Source of the DNA: Ignavibacteriales bacterium
Lineage (GTDB): Bacteria; Bacteroidota; Ignavibacteria; Ignavibacteriales; Melioribacteraceae
Direction of reading: 5' to 3'
Length of the DNA stretch: 64,000 nucleotides
Assembly (NCBI GenBank): GCA_021740915.1
Contig: JAIOYW010000003.1
Location: forward strand, 217,056-281,055
Part shown: positions 19,013 to 28,366 of the stretch, in pieces
Layout of the letters: each line of letters begins with the position of its first letter
Numbering within the stretch: the first letter of the stretch is position 1
Notes under the pieces: generated by a model
Told to the model about the DNA's origin: nothing
The model's database searches: none
What the model saw: the letters and a program-made list of their open reading frames with translations, nothing else
Program-made: the position numbers and the translations under genes

Positions 19013-20482
19013 ATGAGTTTTAAGCTGACAGTAGTAATACCATCAAATAACCCGGCAGAATCTTCATTTGTGAAGAATATGCTCGGCGATGACAATGTCG
19101 AAAAGGTTATTATAATGACCTCTTCAGAGGAAACAAAATTCGACCATCCGAAACTTGTTTACCTTTTTACGAAAAATCCACATGGAAGTGAAGCTGTAAA
19201 AAGTGTTGCCGAACTTGCCGATGGATACAGTGTTCTCTGGCTTCAGAGCGATCTGGAGATTGAACCGGGCCAGTTTTTCCTTGAAAGATTTGTATCCGTT
19301 TCCGAAGATACCGGCGCCGGTATGGTCTATTCCGATTATTATGATATTAAGGAAGGCAAAAAATCGCGCCATCCTGTAATCGATTATCAGTTCGGTAGTC
19401 TCCGCGATGATTTCGATTTCGGCCCCCTTATCTTTTTTGAGGGAGATGCGTTCCAGTACGGCATCCGCTGGGAAGCTGATTATCTTCACGCCGGTATATA
19501 CGACCTGCGTCTGAAGCTTTCACAGGAATATGAAATGATCCACATCCCGGAATTTCTTTACACTGCTTCCGAGCACGATTCAAGGAAATCCGGCGAAAAA
19601 ATGTTCGATTATGTCGATCCCAAAAACCGCGCGCGTCAGATTGAGATGGAGCAGGCAGTTACACAGCACCTGAAAGAGATCGGCGGATATCTGAAACCGG
19701 AATTCCGTGAAATTAATTTCAGTGAAAACGATTTTGAGGTGGAAGCCTCTGTTATTATCCCGGTTAAAAACCGTGTAAAAACAATTGCCGATGCAATATC
19801 CTCAGTGCTTAAGCAGAAAACAAAATTCGGATTCAACCTTATTGTTGTTGATAATTACAGCGATGATGGAACAACCGAAGTTATTAAGGAATTTGCGAAA
19901 AAAGACAGCCGTCTTATTCACCTTATCCCTGCAAGAACCGATCTGCTGATTGGCGGCTGCTGGAACGAAGCTGCCCATCATCCGAAATGCGGTAAATTCT
20001 CTGTGCAGCTCGATAGTGATGATATTTATATAGATGAAAACACACTTCAGACTGTTGTTGATGCATTTTACACACAGAAATGCGGAATGGTTGTCGGCAC
20101 TTATAAGATGACAAATTTTGAACTCCAGCAGATACCGCCGGGAATTATCGATCATAAGGAATGGACTCCGGATAACGGCAGAAACAACGCACTCAGGATT
20201 AACGGTCTCGGCGCCCCCCGCGCTTTCTATACGCCGCTCGTAAGGAAAATTAAAATACCTAACGTAAGCTATGGCGAGGATTATGCCGTCGGTCTTGCAG
20301 TTTCAAGGTATTATCAGATCGGAAGGATTTATACCCCGATTTATTGCTGCCGCAGGTGGGAAGGCAACTCGGACGCTGCCCTTGAGATAGAAAAAGTTAA
20401 CCAGCACAATATCTATAAGGATAGAGTACGAACGATAGAACTTCACGCAAGGATTCAGAAAAATATGAGTATTGATGGCTGA
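19013..20482 (+). CDS. Double-domain family 2 glycosyltransferase
   Basis: The protein has about 489 residues and two GT-A-like halves. The first (about 5-230) starts [10 protein letters not shown] and carries a less typical nucleotide-binding site. The second (about 245-420) is a canonical GT2 domain, with [29 protein letters not shown] and the DxD-like region LDSDDIY. It probably adds sugars to a surface glycan or lipid carrier. I choose ATG 19013 because AAAGGGAAA precedes it at good spacing; an upstream TTG at 18989 would only add a basic leader. Its end overlaps the next gene by 8 bases, so the two are likely co-translated. Confidence 0.8.
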   Translation: MSFKLTVVIPSNNPAESSFVKNMLGDDNVEKVIIMTSSEETKFDHPKLVYLFTKNPHGSEAVKSVAELADGYSVLWLQSDLEIEPGQFFLERFVSVSEDTGAGMVYSDYYDIKEGKKSRHPVIDYQFGSLRDDFDFGPLIFFEGDAFQYGIRWEADYLHAGIYDLRLKLSQEYEMIHIPEFLYTASEHDSRKSGEKMFDYVDPKNRARQIEMEQAVTQHLKEIGGYLKPEFREINFSENDFEVEASVIIPVKNRVKTIADAISSVLKQKTKFGFNLIVVDNYSDDGTTEVIKEFAKKDSRLIHLIPARTDLLIGGCWNEAAHHPKCGKFSVQLDSDDIYIDENTLQTVVDAFYTQKCGMVVGTYKMTNFELQQIPPGIIDHKEWTPDNGRNNALRINGLGAPRAFYTPLVRKIKIPNVSYGEDYAVGLAVSRYYQIGRIYTPIYCCRRWEGNSDAALEIEKVNQHNIYKDRVRTIELHARIQKNMSIDG

Positions 20483-21482
20483 TCTTTATTTAAGCGGAGC
20501 CGATCTCGCTTTTTATCTGAAAGGCAAAGGCTTTGCCGGAGAAGCTTCGGCTCTTCTCGACCAGCAGAAAAATTCCTGGGAGATGCTCCGGCTGAATTAT
20601 GAAGCGCTCGGCAACGTGCGGGTTAAAACATTCGATTTCGGCGCATTCGAGGTCAAAGTTCAGTTTAATCCCGGCAGAATGACTTCTTCCTCTGCCAAAG
20701 TGGATGCAAAATCCATAAGCGAGCGGAAATGTTTCCTTTGCAGGGAAAATCTTCCTCCGGATCAGAGGGGAATACTCTACAGGGAAAAGTTTATCCTGCT
20801 CTGCAATCCTTTCCCGATATTCTGGAATCACTTTACAATTCCCCGGATTGAGCATGTTGAACAAAGCATAATTCCGCATTTCGAGGATTTTTATCATCTT
20901 GCAAAAGACCTATCTCCGGCTTTTTCGGTGTTTTATAACGGACCCAAATGCGGCGCATCAGCTCCCGACCATATGCATTTTCAGGCAGGTGAAAGGGGAT
21001 TCCTTCCCGTGGAGCGGGAAATCGGATCATTGCTTAAACGTTCCGGGCAGGAGATCGTTCAGAACGGTTCATCCCTTGCCGCGATGATTGAAGGATATCT
21101 CAGGCATGTGCTTTATTTAGAAAGTGATTCGCTGAAAGAAACTGTAAGGCTTTCGGAAAAAATGTATAATATGCTTCGGGATGTTTTCCATACCGAAGAA
21201 GAGCCCCTGCTCAATATTATCGCATATTATGATGAAGACCGTTACAAGGTGATATTTTTCCCGAGAGAGCGTCACCGTCCGTCTCAATATTTTATCGAAA
21301 GCGAAGAAAAAATACTGCTGAGTCCAGCAAGTGTGGATATCGGGGGAGTCTGTATAACTCCCCGAGAGCAGGATTTCGAAAAAATTACATCGGCGGATAT
21401 TGAGGATATATTCTGGCAGGTTTCAATTTCGCCCGAAAAATGGTACGATCTTAAGAGTATTTTCAGGAAGGGATTGAGCTGA
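20475..21482 (+). CDS. DUF4922 / GalT-HIT-like nucleotidyltransferase or phosphorylase
   Basis: The protein has about 335 residues. I use ATG 20475, directly behind a TTG, and it overlaps the GT2 gene by 8 bases. A zinc-ribbon-like start [14 protein letters not shown] is followed by [16 protein letters not shown] and the active-site region [13 protein letters not shown]. His166-x-His168-x-Gln170 matches the HxHxQ motif of the GalT/Apa branch of the HIT superfamily, where the middle histidine is transiently nucleotidylated. Family members transfer NMP between sugar phosphates or phosphorolyse NDP-sugars. The domain is listed as DUF4922 in Bacteroidota. Coupling to a glycosyltransferase suggests it supplies or recycles that enzyme's nucleotide sugar (inference). 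Confidence 0.7.
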   Translation: MADLYLSGADLAFYLKGKGFAGEASALLDQQKNSWEMLRLNYEALGNVRVKTFDFGAFEVKVQFNPGRMTSSSAKVDAKSISERKCFLCRENLPPDQRGILYREKFILLCNPFPIFWNHFTIPRIEHVEQSIIPHFEDFYHLAKDLSPAFSVFYNGPKCGASAPDHMHFQAGERGFLPVEREIGSLLKRSGQEIVQNGSSLAAMIEGYLRHVLYLESDSLKETVRLSEKMYNMLRDVFHTEEEPLLNIIAYYDEDRYKVIFFPRERHRPSQYFIESEEKILLSPASVDIGGVCITPREQDFEKITSADIEDIFWQVSISPEKWYDLKSIFRKGLS

Positions 21483-21495
21483 TCAATCCCTTTTT
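21470..21495 (+). terminator. Terminator hairpin embedded in two convergent stop codons
   Basis: GGGATTGA, loop GCTGA and TCAATCCC form a perfect 8-bp stem, extendable to 10 bp with flanking AA/TT, followed by TTTTT. The stop TGA of the plus gene (21480-21482) is in the loop, and the reverse gene's stop begins at 21483. The hairpin therefore lies entirely within the coding ends of both genes. Confidence 0.75.
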
Positions 21496-22634
21496 AATAC
21501 AATAAGAGTCACATCGTCATCAAACTTATTGGCTGTGAATCCGATAAAATCTTCTTTGATCTGATCAATAAGTTTACCGTCATTTTCCATTTTATTGATC
21601 ACATCCAGAACTCTGCCCTTCCCGTACATCTCACCTTCTTTGTTCCGGGATTCGGTTATACCATCCGTAAAAAGCAAAATGTGTTCGCCATGTTTCAGTT
21701 CAAAATGTATATCCCTGAATTCGGATATCTGGTTAAGACCCAGATACGGACCGCCTGATTTATAGCTGTTAACACCTGATGAAACGTGCAGAATAGGCAG
21801 GTCGCCGGCTCCCGAATAAATTACGTCTGTCGTTTCGGAATCGAGTATGAGCAGGGAGAGAGAAACGAGTATATCCCCAAGTTTCTGATCATGATAAATT
21901 GACTCGTTCACATGGTGCAGAATCTCGCTTGGCTTATTAAATGGTGAGGATTGGAATGTGAACCGGACTGCGCTCCGGATATAGCCTGCATAAGCAACGG
22001 CATAATACCAGGCATTCCACTTTTTACCCATCACATCCCCTAACACAATCGCAATTTTCTTATCCGATATATGGTAATAATCAATAAAATCACCGCCGGG
22101 AATATTTTTATAGGGTACTGCCCAATGCCCGATCTCAAAGCCTCGTATTTCGGGCATATGTTCCGGGATCAGAGCCGATGCCATAGTATCGGCAGCGCGC
22201 CTGAGGTCTTTCTTTGCTGATAATTTCTTGCGTTCGGAACTGCGAAGCAGTGATGTTAACCGGGCAACAATTACTCTTGGACTCGAGGTTTTTATTATGT
22301 AATCCTCAATATCAAGATTATACCCCTCAAGAACGCTGTCGTCGGCATCCATCGAAGTGAGGAAAACGAATGGAATTTCATTCAGTTTCTCTGTTTTAAG
22401 GAGGAGTTTCCTGAATTCAAAGCCATTTAACCCAGGCATATTGATATCGCTAACAATAATATCCGGCATAAGGTCTTTTGCCATTTCGAAACCGATTTTT
22501 CCATCGGTAGCAAGAACTACATTAAAACCAGCTTTCGTAAGAAGATGGAAAAACATCGTGGCAATTCCATTATCATCTTCAACGACCAGTATCGTACTAT
22601 TTGGGTTTTCCTGAATTTCCAGAATTTCCTGCAT
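21483..22634 (-). CDS. Response regulator with PP2C/SpoIIE-type phosphatase output
   Basis: The protein has about 383 residues and starts at ATG 22634; a GTG two codons upstream is the alternative. A receiver domain (about 13-135) has the acidic pair in VVEDD, the phospho-acceptor Asp63 in VSDINMPG, and the conserved Thr/Lys region (FLTSMD, YIIKTSS). A short linker leads to a PPM-type serine phosphatase domain (about 160-383) with PGGDFIDYY, IVLGDVMGK, SGAGDLP, LLFTDGITES and FDDDVTLIVLK, all metal-binding signatures. Such proteins dephosphorylate anti-anti-sigma factors or similar partners when phosphorylated. No partner switch or histidine kinase gene is adjacent. The stop abuts that of the convergent gene with no gap. 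Confidence 0.88.
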   Translation of the reverse strand: MQEILEIQENPNSTILVVEDDNGIATMFFHLLTKAGFNVVLATDGKIGFEMAKDLMPDIIVSDINMPGLNGFEFRKLLLKTEKLNEIPFVFLTSMDADDSVLEGYNLDIEDYIIKTSSPRVIVARLTSLLRSSERKKLSAKKDLRRAADTMASALIPEHMPEIRGFEIGHWAVPYKNIPGGDFIDYYHISDKKIAIVLGDVMGKKWNAWYYAVAYAGYIRSAVRFTFQSSPFNKPSEILHHVNESIYHDQKLGDILVSLSLLILDSETTDVIYSGAGDLPILHVSSGVNSYKSGGPYLGLNQISEFRDIHFELKHGEHILLFTDGITESRNKEGEMYGKGRVLDVINKMENDGKLIDQIKEDFIGFTANKFDDDVTLIVLKRD

Positions 22635-22703
22635 TTCCACAATTAAACTTATTCAAGCACCAATTTATAAATATCGAAGATTAAGTCAAATTTTCTTTGA
22701 ATT

Positions 22704-23834
22704 TTATGATGAATTTTTTGTAAGCCTGCGGAAAGAGAGAAGGAAAATTATGCAGATTGCAGCGCTGCCGATCCAGTAGCCGTATAGTTTAGCTGCTTCT
22801 ATTAATGTGGAAGCCATAAGGGGACCGGCTATTGTTCCTGCTCCATAAGCCGAAATAAAATAGCCATTTGCCTGTGCTGCATTTTCCTCGGAAACCGATT
22901 CGATTGTGAAGCTTAATCCAATAGTGTAATAAGCCGGAACCAGACCGCCGATAATAAAAAAGAAGATAAGAAGTCCTAAATAATTCAATGAGAACGGAAC
23001 GAGTAAAAATAGAATTATCATGAGAACGGTTACTGCTGCAAGCACTTTTTTCCGTGCATAAAGATCAGAGATTTTTCCTATTAAATAAAGCAGGATTATG
23101 CCGCCGAGAACAAAAGAGCCCAGAAAAAATTGTAATTGTTCGTCATTAAAATTATTCCTCAGGGCGAATAGCGGCAGCGCAACTATAATCGAAGCCTCGA
23201 ATATTCCATACAGGAATGAAGCTGCTAATCCGCCTGCCGGCATTTCAGTTAGTTTCATTTTGGGCGGATTTTTTTGTTCGTGACTTTTTACATCATTCTT
23301 AAGCAGATACATCTGGAAAATGAAAACAAAGAACATGACGGCAGAAGCTATTCCGAATGGCAGATAATAATGTATTGTATGAGTCCAGATTAAAAAGGTG
23401 CCTCCGGCGATTCCCAGAGAAAGGATCCCCGCATATAAACCGATATATCTCCCGCGGTTTGCGGCAGTGCTGACAGAATTAATAATAACTTCGGTTGATA
23501 CGAAAATAAGAACACCGCCAATGCCTGTTATTATTCTGGCAGGAAAAAGTATATACATATTATAAACGTAATAATGTGCAAGCGCACCTATCGCCCAGAT
23601 AAAAAGCCCGCTGAGAAGCACAAGTTTCGGACCGTAGCGGTCAACAAACCTGCCCCCCTGAATTGAAAAAAGCATCACCGAAAGATTGCCTGTCATAATA
23701 GCCAGTCCGTTGACGAACGAAGAGAAATGTGCTTTCTCAAGCAGGATAACGGTTACCGGGCTTACTAATCCGAACCCGATACCGCCAATAGCTATTCCAG
23801 TCAATGCTGCAATTAATTGTCTTTTTGAATCCAT
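22704..23834 (-). CDS. Major facilitator superfamily transporter
   Basis: The protein has about 376 residues and roughly twelve hydrophobic helices. The loop 2-3 MFS signature reads GGRFVDRYGPKLVLL, and a weaker repeat between helices 8 and 9 reads GKISDLYARKKVL. I use ATG 23834 (MDSKRQLIAAL); the reading frame's upstream TTG adds three residues only. TAATTTTG on the reverse strand (23862-23855) fits a -7 box about 21 bases before the start. The substrate cannot be assigned; the length and compact loops fit a drug or metabolite efflux carrier. Confidence 0.8.
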   Translation of the reverse strand: MDSKRQLIAALTGIAIGGIGFGLVSPVTVILLEKAHFSSFVNGLAIMTGNLSVMLFSIQGGRFVDRYGPKLVLLSGLFIWAIGALAHYYVYNMYILFPARIITGIGGVLIFVSTEVIINSVSTAANRGRYIGLYAGILSLGIAGGTFLIWTHTIHYYLPFGIASAVMFFVFIFQMYLLKNDVKSHEQKNPPKMKLTEMPAGGLAASFLYGIFEASIIVALPLFALRNNFNDEQLQFFLGSFVLGGIILLYLIGKISDLYARKKVLAAVTVLMIILFLLVPFSLNYLGLLIFFFIIGGLVPAYYTIGLSFTIESVSEENAAQANGYFISAYGAGTIAGPLMASTLIEAAKLYGYWIGSAAICIIFLLSFRRLTKNSS

Positions 23835-24051
23835 ACTCTGCAAATTTTACAGTTCAAAATTAAGCAACCGAATCCGATTCACGTTACCCTGAACAGATAT
23901 TATTTACTCCTGCGCTGACATCTTCTGCATTCCCGGATCTGTCTCAGAATCCGGGGCATTTTACGTTTCGTCAGAGTGACAGATGAGAGCCGGTTAATGC
24001 CTTACCGCGCCGGATACTGTAAGTGTAAAGAAAAAATCCGTTCCAGTTTTG

Positions 24052-24059
24052 TATTTTTG
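24052..24059 (+). promoter_or_regulatory. Possible -7 box (TATTTTTG) just before the U32 gene
   Basis: TATTTTTG matches the Bacteroidota -7 consensus TAnnTTTG and is identical to the box of the tRNA-Lys promoter. Only 8 bases separate it from ATG 24068, so a transcript would be nearly leaderless. No TTG lies 19 bases upstream, so the assignment is tentative. Confidence 0.35.
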
Positions 24060-24067
24060 GATGAATT

Positions 24068-25282
24068 ATGAATACTAAATTGAAAAAACCCGAATTATTA
24101 GCCCCTGCCAGAGACTGGCCCACACTTATCACAGCTATCGAAGCTGGTGCAGATGCCGTTTATTTTGGGGTCGGCAAACTGAATATGCGTATGAAAGCAG
24201 GAAATTTTAAGGTGGAAGAATTACCAGAAATTGTTAATTACTGCCGGGAAAGAAATGTTGATGCCCACCTGACGCTTAATACAATTGTATATGAGAATGA
24301 AGCGGAAGACGTTGAAACTATAGTGCGGGCTGCAAAAGAAGCCGGAATAACACTTGTTATCTGCTGGGATCCTTCTGTGATAATGGCTTGCAAGAGTTCA
24401 GGCGTCAATTTCTGCATAAGCACTCAGGCTTCAGTTTCAAATCCGGAATCTGCAAAATTCTATAAAATGATGGGAGCTTCTCGAATTGTTCCTGCAAGGG
24501 AATGCAGTCTCCCGCAGATCAGGTCGATACGGGAAAAAGCCGGAATAGAAGTTGAGGCTTTTATTCACGGGGCAATGTGTGTGGCTGTAAGCGGACGTTG
24601 TTTTATGAGCCTCGATGCATTCGGAAAAAGTGCAAATCGGGGCGAATGTTATCAGCCCTGCCGCCGCGAATATAAAATTGTTGACGAAACAAAAGAAATT
24701 GAATTTGTGCTGGGCGAGGATTACGTTATGTCGCCGAAAGACCTTTCGACTATCGGTTTTATCGATCTGCTGATTGAAGCCGGTATAGATTCCTTTAAAA
24801 TCGAAGGGCGGAAACGAAGCCCGGAATATGTTAAAAAGGTTGTTGGCGCATACCGGAGAGCAATAGATGCCTATTTCGAAGGCGGACTCACCAGCGAACT
24901 AAAGATTGAACTCGAAAATGATTTAGCCGAGGTGTATAACCGCGGATTATCAGATGGCTTTTATTTCGGTGTTCCAGGCGATGAGAGTTTTGCCCGCTCT
25001 TACGGTAGCAAAGCAACAACAACAAAAATCTATGCCGGAAAAGTGCTGAATTATTTTGATAAAGCAAAAGCTGTTTTTGTAAAACTCGAAGCCGAGCCAT
25101 TACAAAAAGGCGATAAAATTTATATAATCGGACCAACGACCGGAACCGTTGAACTCAATATTCAGGAAATGGTTGTGGATGAACAGGAAGTGGATGCCGC
25201 TGAAAAATCCTCTGAGGTTACATTTGTTTGTGCACAGAAAGTTCGCAGGAATGATAAAGTTTATAAAGTTGTGAGCGCTTAA
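24068..25282 (+). CDS. trhP: Peptidase U32 family protein, TrhP/YegQ-like (tRNA wobble-uridine hydroxylation)
   Basis: This 404-residue protein fits the U32 family. It starts KPELLAPARDWPTLITAIEAGADAVYFG and contains the family signature EAFIHGAMCVAVSGRCF, with the following cysteines in RGECYQPCRREY. It continues MSPKDLSTI and DSFKIEGRKRSPEYV, ending in a small beta domain (about 325-404). In E. coli TrhP forms 5-hydroxyuridine at tRNA wobble position 34 using prephenate; other U32 members hydroxylate 23S rRNA (RlhA). The length and C-terminal domain favour TrhP. The four conserved cysteines suggest an iron-sulfur cluster. It ends one base before the GH13 gene, so the two are likely cotranscribed. 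Confidence 0.8.
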   Translation: MNTKLKKPELLAPARDWPTLITAIEAGADAVYFGVGKLNMRMKAGNFKVEELPEIVNYCRERNVDAHLTLNTIVYENEAEDVETIVRAAKEAGITLVICWDPSVIMACKSSGVNFCISTQASVSNPESAKFYKMMGASRIVPARECSLPQIRSIREKAGIEVEAFIHGAMCVAVSGRCFMSLDAFGKSANRGECYQPCRREYKIVDETKEIEFVLGEDYVMSPKDLSTIGFIDLLIEAGIDSFKIEGRKRSPEYVKKVVGAYRRAIDAYFEGGLTSELKIELENDLAEVYNRGLSDGFYFGVPGDESFARSYGSKATTTKIYAGKVLNYFDKAKAVFVKLEAEPLQKGDKIYIIGPTTGTVELNIQEMVVDEQEVDAAEKSSEVTFVCAQKVRRNDKVYKVVSA

Positions 25283-25283
25283 A

Positions 25284-27107
25284 ATGTTCAGAAAAATATT
25301 AATCATAATTTTTTGGGGAAGCAGTTTTATGATCTCCGGAGAAAAAGAAAATTTTACGCCCGACTGGGCAAAGGATGCCGTCTGGTATCAAATATTCCCC
25401 GAACGATTCAGGAATGGCGATCCGGCTAATGATCCGACTTTGGAATCCATCAGAGGATCTTATCCGCATGATAACGATTCACCCTGGCAGGTTCACCCCT
25501 GGACTTCCGACTGGTACGAGCTTCAGCCTTATGAAAAAGAGAACGGACAGGATATCTGGTTTAATCTCCAGCGCAGGAGGTATGGCGGTGATATTCAGGG
25601 AATTCTCGATAAACTCGATTACATCAAAGATCTCGGTATCAATGCATTATACCTGAACCCTGTGTTCCAGTCCCCCTCGCTGCATAAATATGACGGCGCA
25701 ACTTATCATCATATCGATCCTTTCCTCGGTCCCGATCCTGAAGGTGATTTCAAACTGATCGATTCTGAAGTTCCCCATAAGCCCGAAACATGGGTCTGGA
25801 CTTCGGCCGACAGGCTTTTCCTGAAACTTGTTCAGGAGGTGCATTCAAAAGGTATGCGGATAATAATTGACGGCGTGTTTAATCATATGGGGCTGAATTC
25901 CTGGGTTTTCAGAGATATTAAGGAAAATGGGAAAAATTCAGCATATGCCGACTGGATGAAAATAAAATCCTGGAACGATAAGGAAGCTGGAACCAAATTT
26001 GAATATGACGGCTGGTACGGAGTAAAAGAATTGCCGGAATTAAAGCAGTTAAACGGCGATTTAGCGCCCGGTCCCAAGAAGTACATTTTCGACATTACAA
26101 AAAGATGGATGGATCCTGACGGCGACGGGGATCCCGCTGACGGAATTGATGGCTGGCGGCTTGACGTTGCCTTTATGGTCGGGCACACTTTCTGGAAAGA
26201 CTGGCGCAGGCATCTGAAAGCAATTAATCCGCAGGCTTACATTACCGCTGAGATCATTGAGTCGGTTGAATATAATAAACCTTTCCTGCAGGGCGATGAA
26301 TTTGATGCGGTTATGAATTATAATTTCGCTTTTCTTTCAGAGGAGTTTTTTATTAACCGGAAAGACCGGCTCAAAGTTTCGGAATTCGATAATAAGCTCA
26401 AAATCCTTAGAGAAGCTTATGATCTATCCATTTCGTATGTGATGCAGAATCTTTTCGACAGCCACGATACGAACCGGCTCCTATCGCATATAATCAATGC
26501 AGATATAGGCAATTACAGGGACTGGGGCAGGTATTACGGTCTTTCAAGGGGTTCTAATCCTGATTATTCAGTCAGGGCTCCCGGAGAAGACCATTTACGT
26601 ATTCAGAAGCTGATGGTGCTTTTTCAGATGACATACCTCGGAGCTCCGATGATTTATTACGGTGATGAGGCAGGAATGTGGGGCGCAAATGATCCCTGCT
26701 GCCGGAAGCCGATGATCTGGGACGATCTCAATTATTCAGATGAAAAATTCAACCCCAATCAGTCCTGCCGGGAAGCTGATAAGGTTGAATACAATTCCGT
26801 TCTTGCTGATAATTACAGGAAGCTTATCGCGGTACGCAACTCTGAACCCGCTCTCAGAAGAGGCGATTTCAGGACAGTTCTAAAAGATGATAATAATGCA
26901 GTTTTTGCTTATGCAAGAACTTACGGAAAGGATGAGATAATTATTGTTATAAATAATTCAGCGGAAGAGAAAGAAACTGATATCGAAACCGATGGTCATT
27001 CTGATTATCAGAGTCTTCTTTCAGGCAAAATATACAAGTCCTCAGTTGTAGGAGTCCAGATTAAACTGAGCGCTTTGAGCGGAGAAATATTAAAAGCATT
27101 AAAATGA
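25284..27107 (+). CDS. GH13 alpha-glucosidase/cyclomaltodextrinase-like enzyme, secreted
   Basis: This 607-residue alpha-amylase-family enzyme begins with a short hydrophobic signal (about 5-17) and then WAKDAVWYQIFPERFRNGD, the usual GH13 barrel entry. The four conserved regions are present: DGVFNH (I), DGWRLDVAF with nucleophile Asp294 (II), AEIIE with acid/base Glu323 (III), and SHDTNR with His394-Asp395 (IV). Length and layout resemble neopullulanase/cyclomaltodextrinase-type enzymes acting on malto-oligosaccharides, but without the usual N-terminal CBM34. The signal places it in the periplasm. It starts two bases after the U32 stop and overlaps the following glycosyltransferase by 4 bases (ATGA). 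Confidence 0.88.
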   Translation: MFRKILIIIFWGSSFMISGEKENFTPDWAKDAVWYQIFPERFRNGDPANDPTLESIRGSYPHDNDSPWQVHPWTSDWYELQPYEKENGQDIWFNLQRRRYGGDIQGILDKLDYIKDLGINALYLNPVFQSPSLHKYDGATYHHIDPFLGPDPEGDFKLIDSEVPHKPETWVWTSADRLFLKLVQEVHSKGMRIIIDGVFNHMGLNSWVFRDIKENGKNSAYADWMKIKSWNDKEAGTKFEYDGWYGVKELPELKQLNGDLAPGPKKYIFDITKRWMDPDGDGDPADGIDGWRLDVAFMVGHTFWKDWRRHLKAINPQAYITAEIIESVEYNKPFLQGDEFDAVMNYNFAFLSEEFFINRKDRLKVSEFDNKLKILREAYDLSISYVMQNLFDSHDTNRLLSHIINADIGNYRDWGRYYGLSRGSNPDYSVRAPGEDHLRIQKLMVLFQMTYLGAPMIYYGDEAGMWGANDPCCRKPMIWDDLNYSDEKFNPNQSCREADKVEYNSVLADNYRKLIAVRNSEPALRRGDFRTVLKDDNNAVFAYARTYGKDEIIIVINNSAEEKETDIETDGHSDYQSLLSGKIYKSSVVGVQIKLSALSGEILKALK

Positions 27108-28366
27108 AAAAAGTTCTGTTTATCACATTTTACTGGCCTCCCTCCGGCAAAGCATCGCTTCACTGGCCTCTTAAGATGATACAATATCTTCCGGAATATG
27201 GCTGGGAACCGTGTGTTCTAACTGTTAATGATGATACAGTTAGCGCTGCCGACAGCAGTCTTCTTGGGGATATTGCTCCCGGATTAAAAGTAAAAAGAAC
27301 CGGCTTCTTCGATCCGTTCCTTATTTACCGGAAACTGACAGGAAAGAAGGGCGAAATTCTTCAGGCGTCCGAAGCTATAAGTTTAACGAACCATTCTTTG
27401 GCGCACAGGGTCTCTCTCTGGATAAGAATGAATCTTTTTGTCCCCGATGCGCGGGTAGGCTGGTATTTTCACGGTGTAAGGGAAGGCGCCCGCTTTCTCA
27501 GGGAAAACCCGGCTGATCTTATTATTACAAACGGTCCGCCTCATTCCACACATCTTATCGGGAAAAAACTTAGCAGAATGTTCAATGTTCCGTTTGTTGC
27601 TGTTTTTATCGATCCCTGGGTCGATATTGCCACATACAGGGATTTTAACCGTAATCCTCTTACACTTAAACTTGATAATTATTTCGAGAAATCAACATTA
27701 AAGCAATCTTCTGCTTCCGTTTTTGTCACCAGAACCATGGATAATTATTTTCTTCGCAAATATCCATTCCTGAGAGGCAGGACTGAAGTCATAAACTGGG
27801 GCTATAACGAGCAGGATTTTGAGGGACTTAAAGCTGCCCAGCCTTCAGGGAGCAAGAAGGTAATTCTTCATGCCGGGAATATTTATGATCACCAGAATCC
27901 GGTGAAATTCTGGAAACTTGTGAGGTCAGTAATTGAAAGCGGCAAGATGGAGATTGAACTTAGGTTTATAGGCACAGTATCTCCTGCCGTAATGCAATCG
28001 CTCGAAGATGAAAATTTAATGCCGCATTTTAATTATCTCGGATTTTTGCCATATAAGGAAGTGCTTTCACAGATGCTTTCGGCCGATTATCTTTTAACCT
28101 GTACTCATGAACCACGGCATGTGCCCGGAAAACTTTATGAATATATGCGGGTGGGAAAACCGGTTATTGCTTTCGGAGATGATAATGAGGAAGTCGGGGA
28201 TCTTCTGACAGAATCAGGTTCCGGTATTCTGATTCCTTATAACGAAATTCCCGAGGATTTATTCGGGCAGCTCGATTCACTCAAACCGGATAATTCAGCC
28301 GTGAAAAAGTTTGACAGGAAAGCTCTTGCCGGAAGATTGGCTCAGGTGCTTGACCGCCAGTTCTAA
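27104..28366 (+). CDS. GT-B fold glycosyltransferase (group 1 / GT4-like)
   Basis: This 420-residue protein has two Rossmann-like halves. The N-terminus KKVLFITFYWPPSGKASLHW resembles a GT4 acceptor domain. The C-terminal domain has the donor-binding signature KLYEYMRVGKPVIAFGDDNEEV (KxxEYMxxGxPVI) typical of group 1 glycosyltransferases. It probably adds a sugar in surface polysaccharide assembly. Its start overlaps the GH13 stop by 4 bases. It is convergent with, and overlaps by 4 bases, the methyltransferase gene at 28363. Confidence 0.85.
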   Translation: MKKVLFITFYWPPSGKASLHWPLKMIQYLPEYGWEPCVLTVNDDTVSAADSSLLGDIAPGLKVKRTGFFDPFLIYRKLTGKKGEILQASEAISLTNHSLAHRVSLWIRMNLFVPDARVGWYFHGVREGARFLRENPADLIITNGPPHSTHLIGKKLSRMFNVPFVAVFIDPWVDIATYRDFNRNPLTLKLDNYFEKSTLKQSSASVFVTRTMDNYFLRKYPFLRGRTEVINWGYNEQDFEGLKAAQPSGSKKVILHAGNIYDHQNPVKFWKLVRSVIESGKMEIELRFIGTVSPAVMQSLEDENLMPHFNYLGFLPYKEVLSQMLSADYLLTCTHEPRHVPGKLYEYMRVGKPVIAFGDDNEEVGDLLTESGSGILIPYNEIPEDLFGQLDSLKPDNSAVKKFDRKALAGRLAQVLDRQF

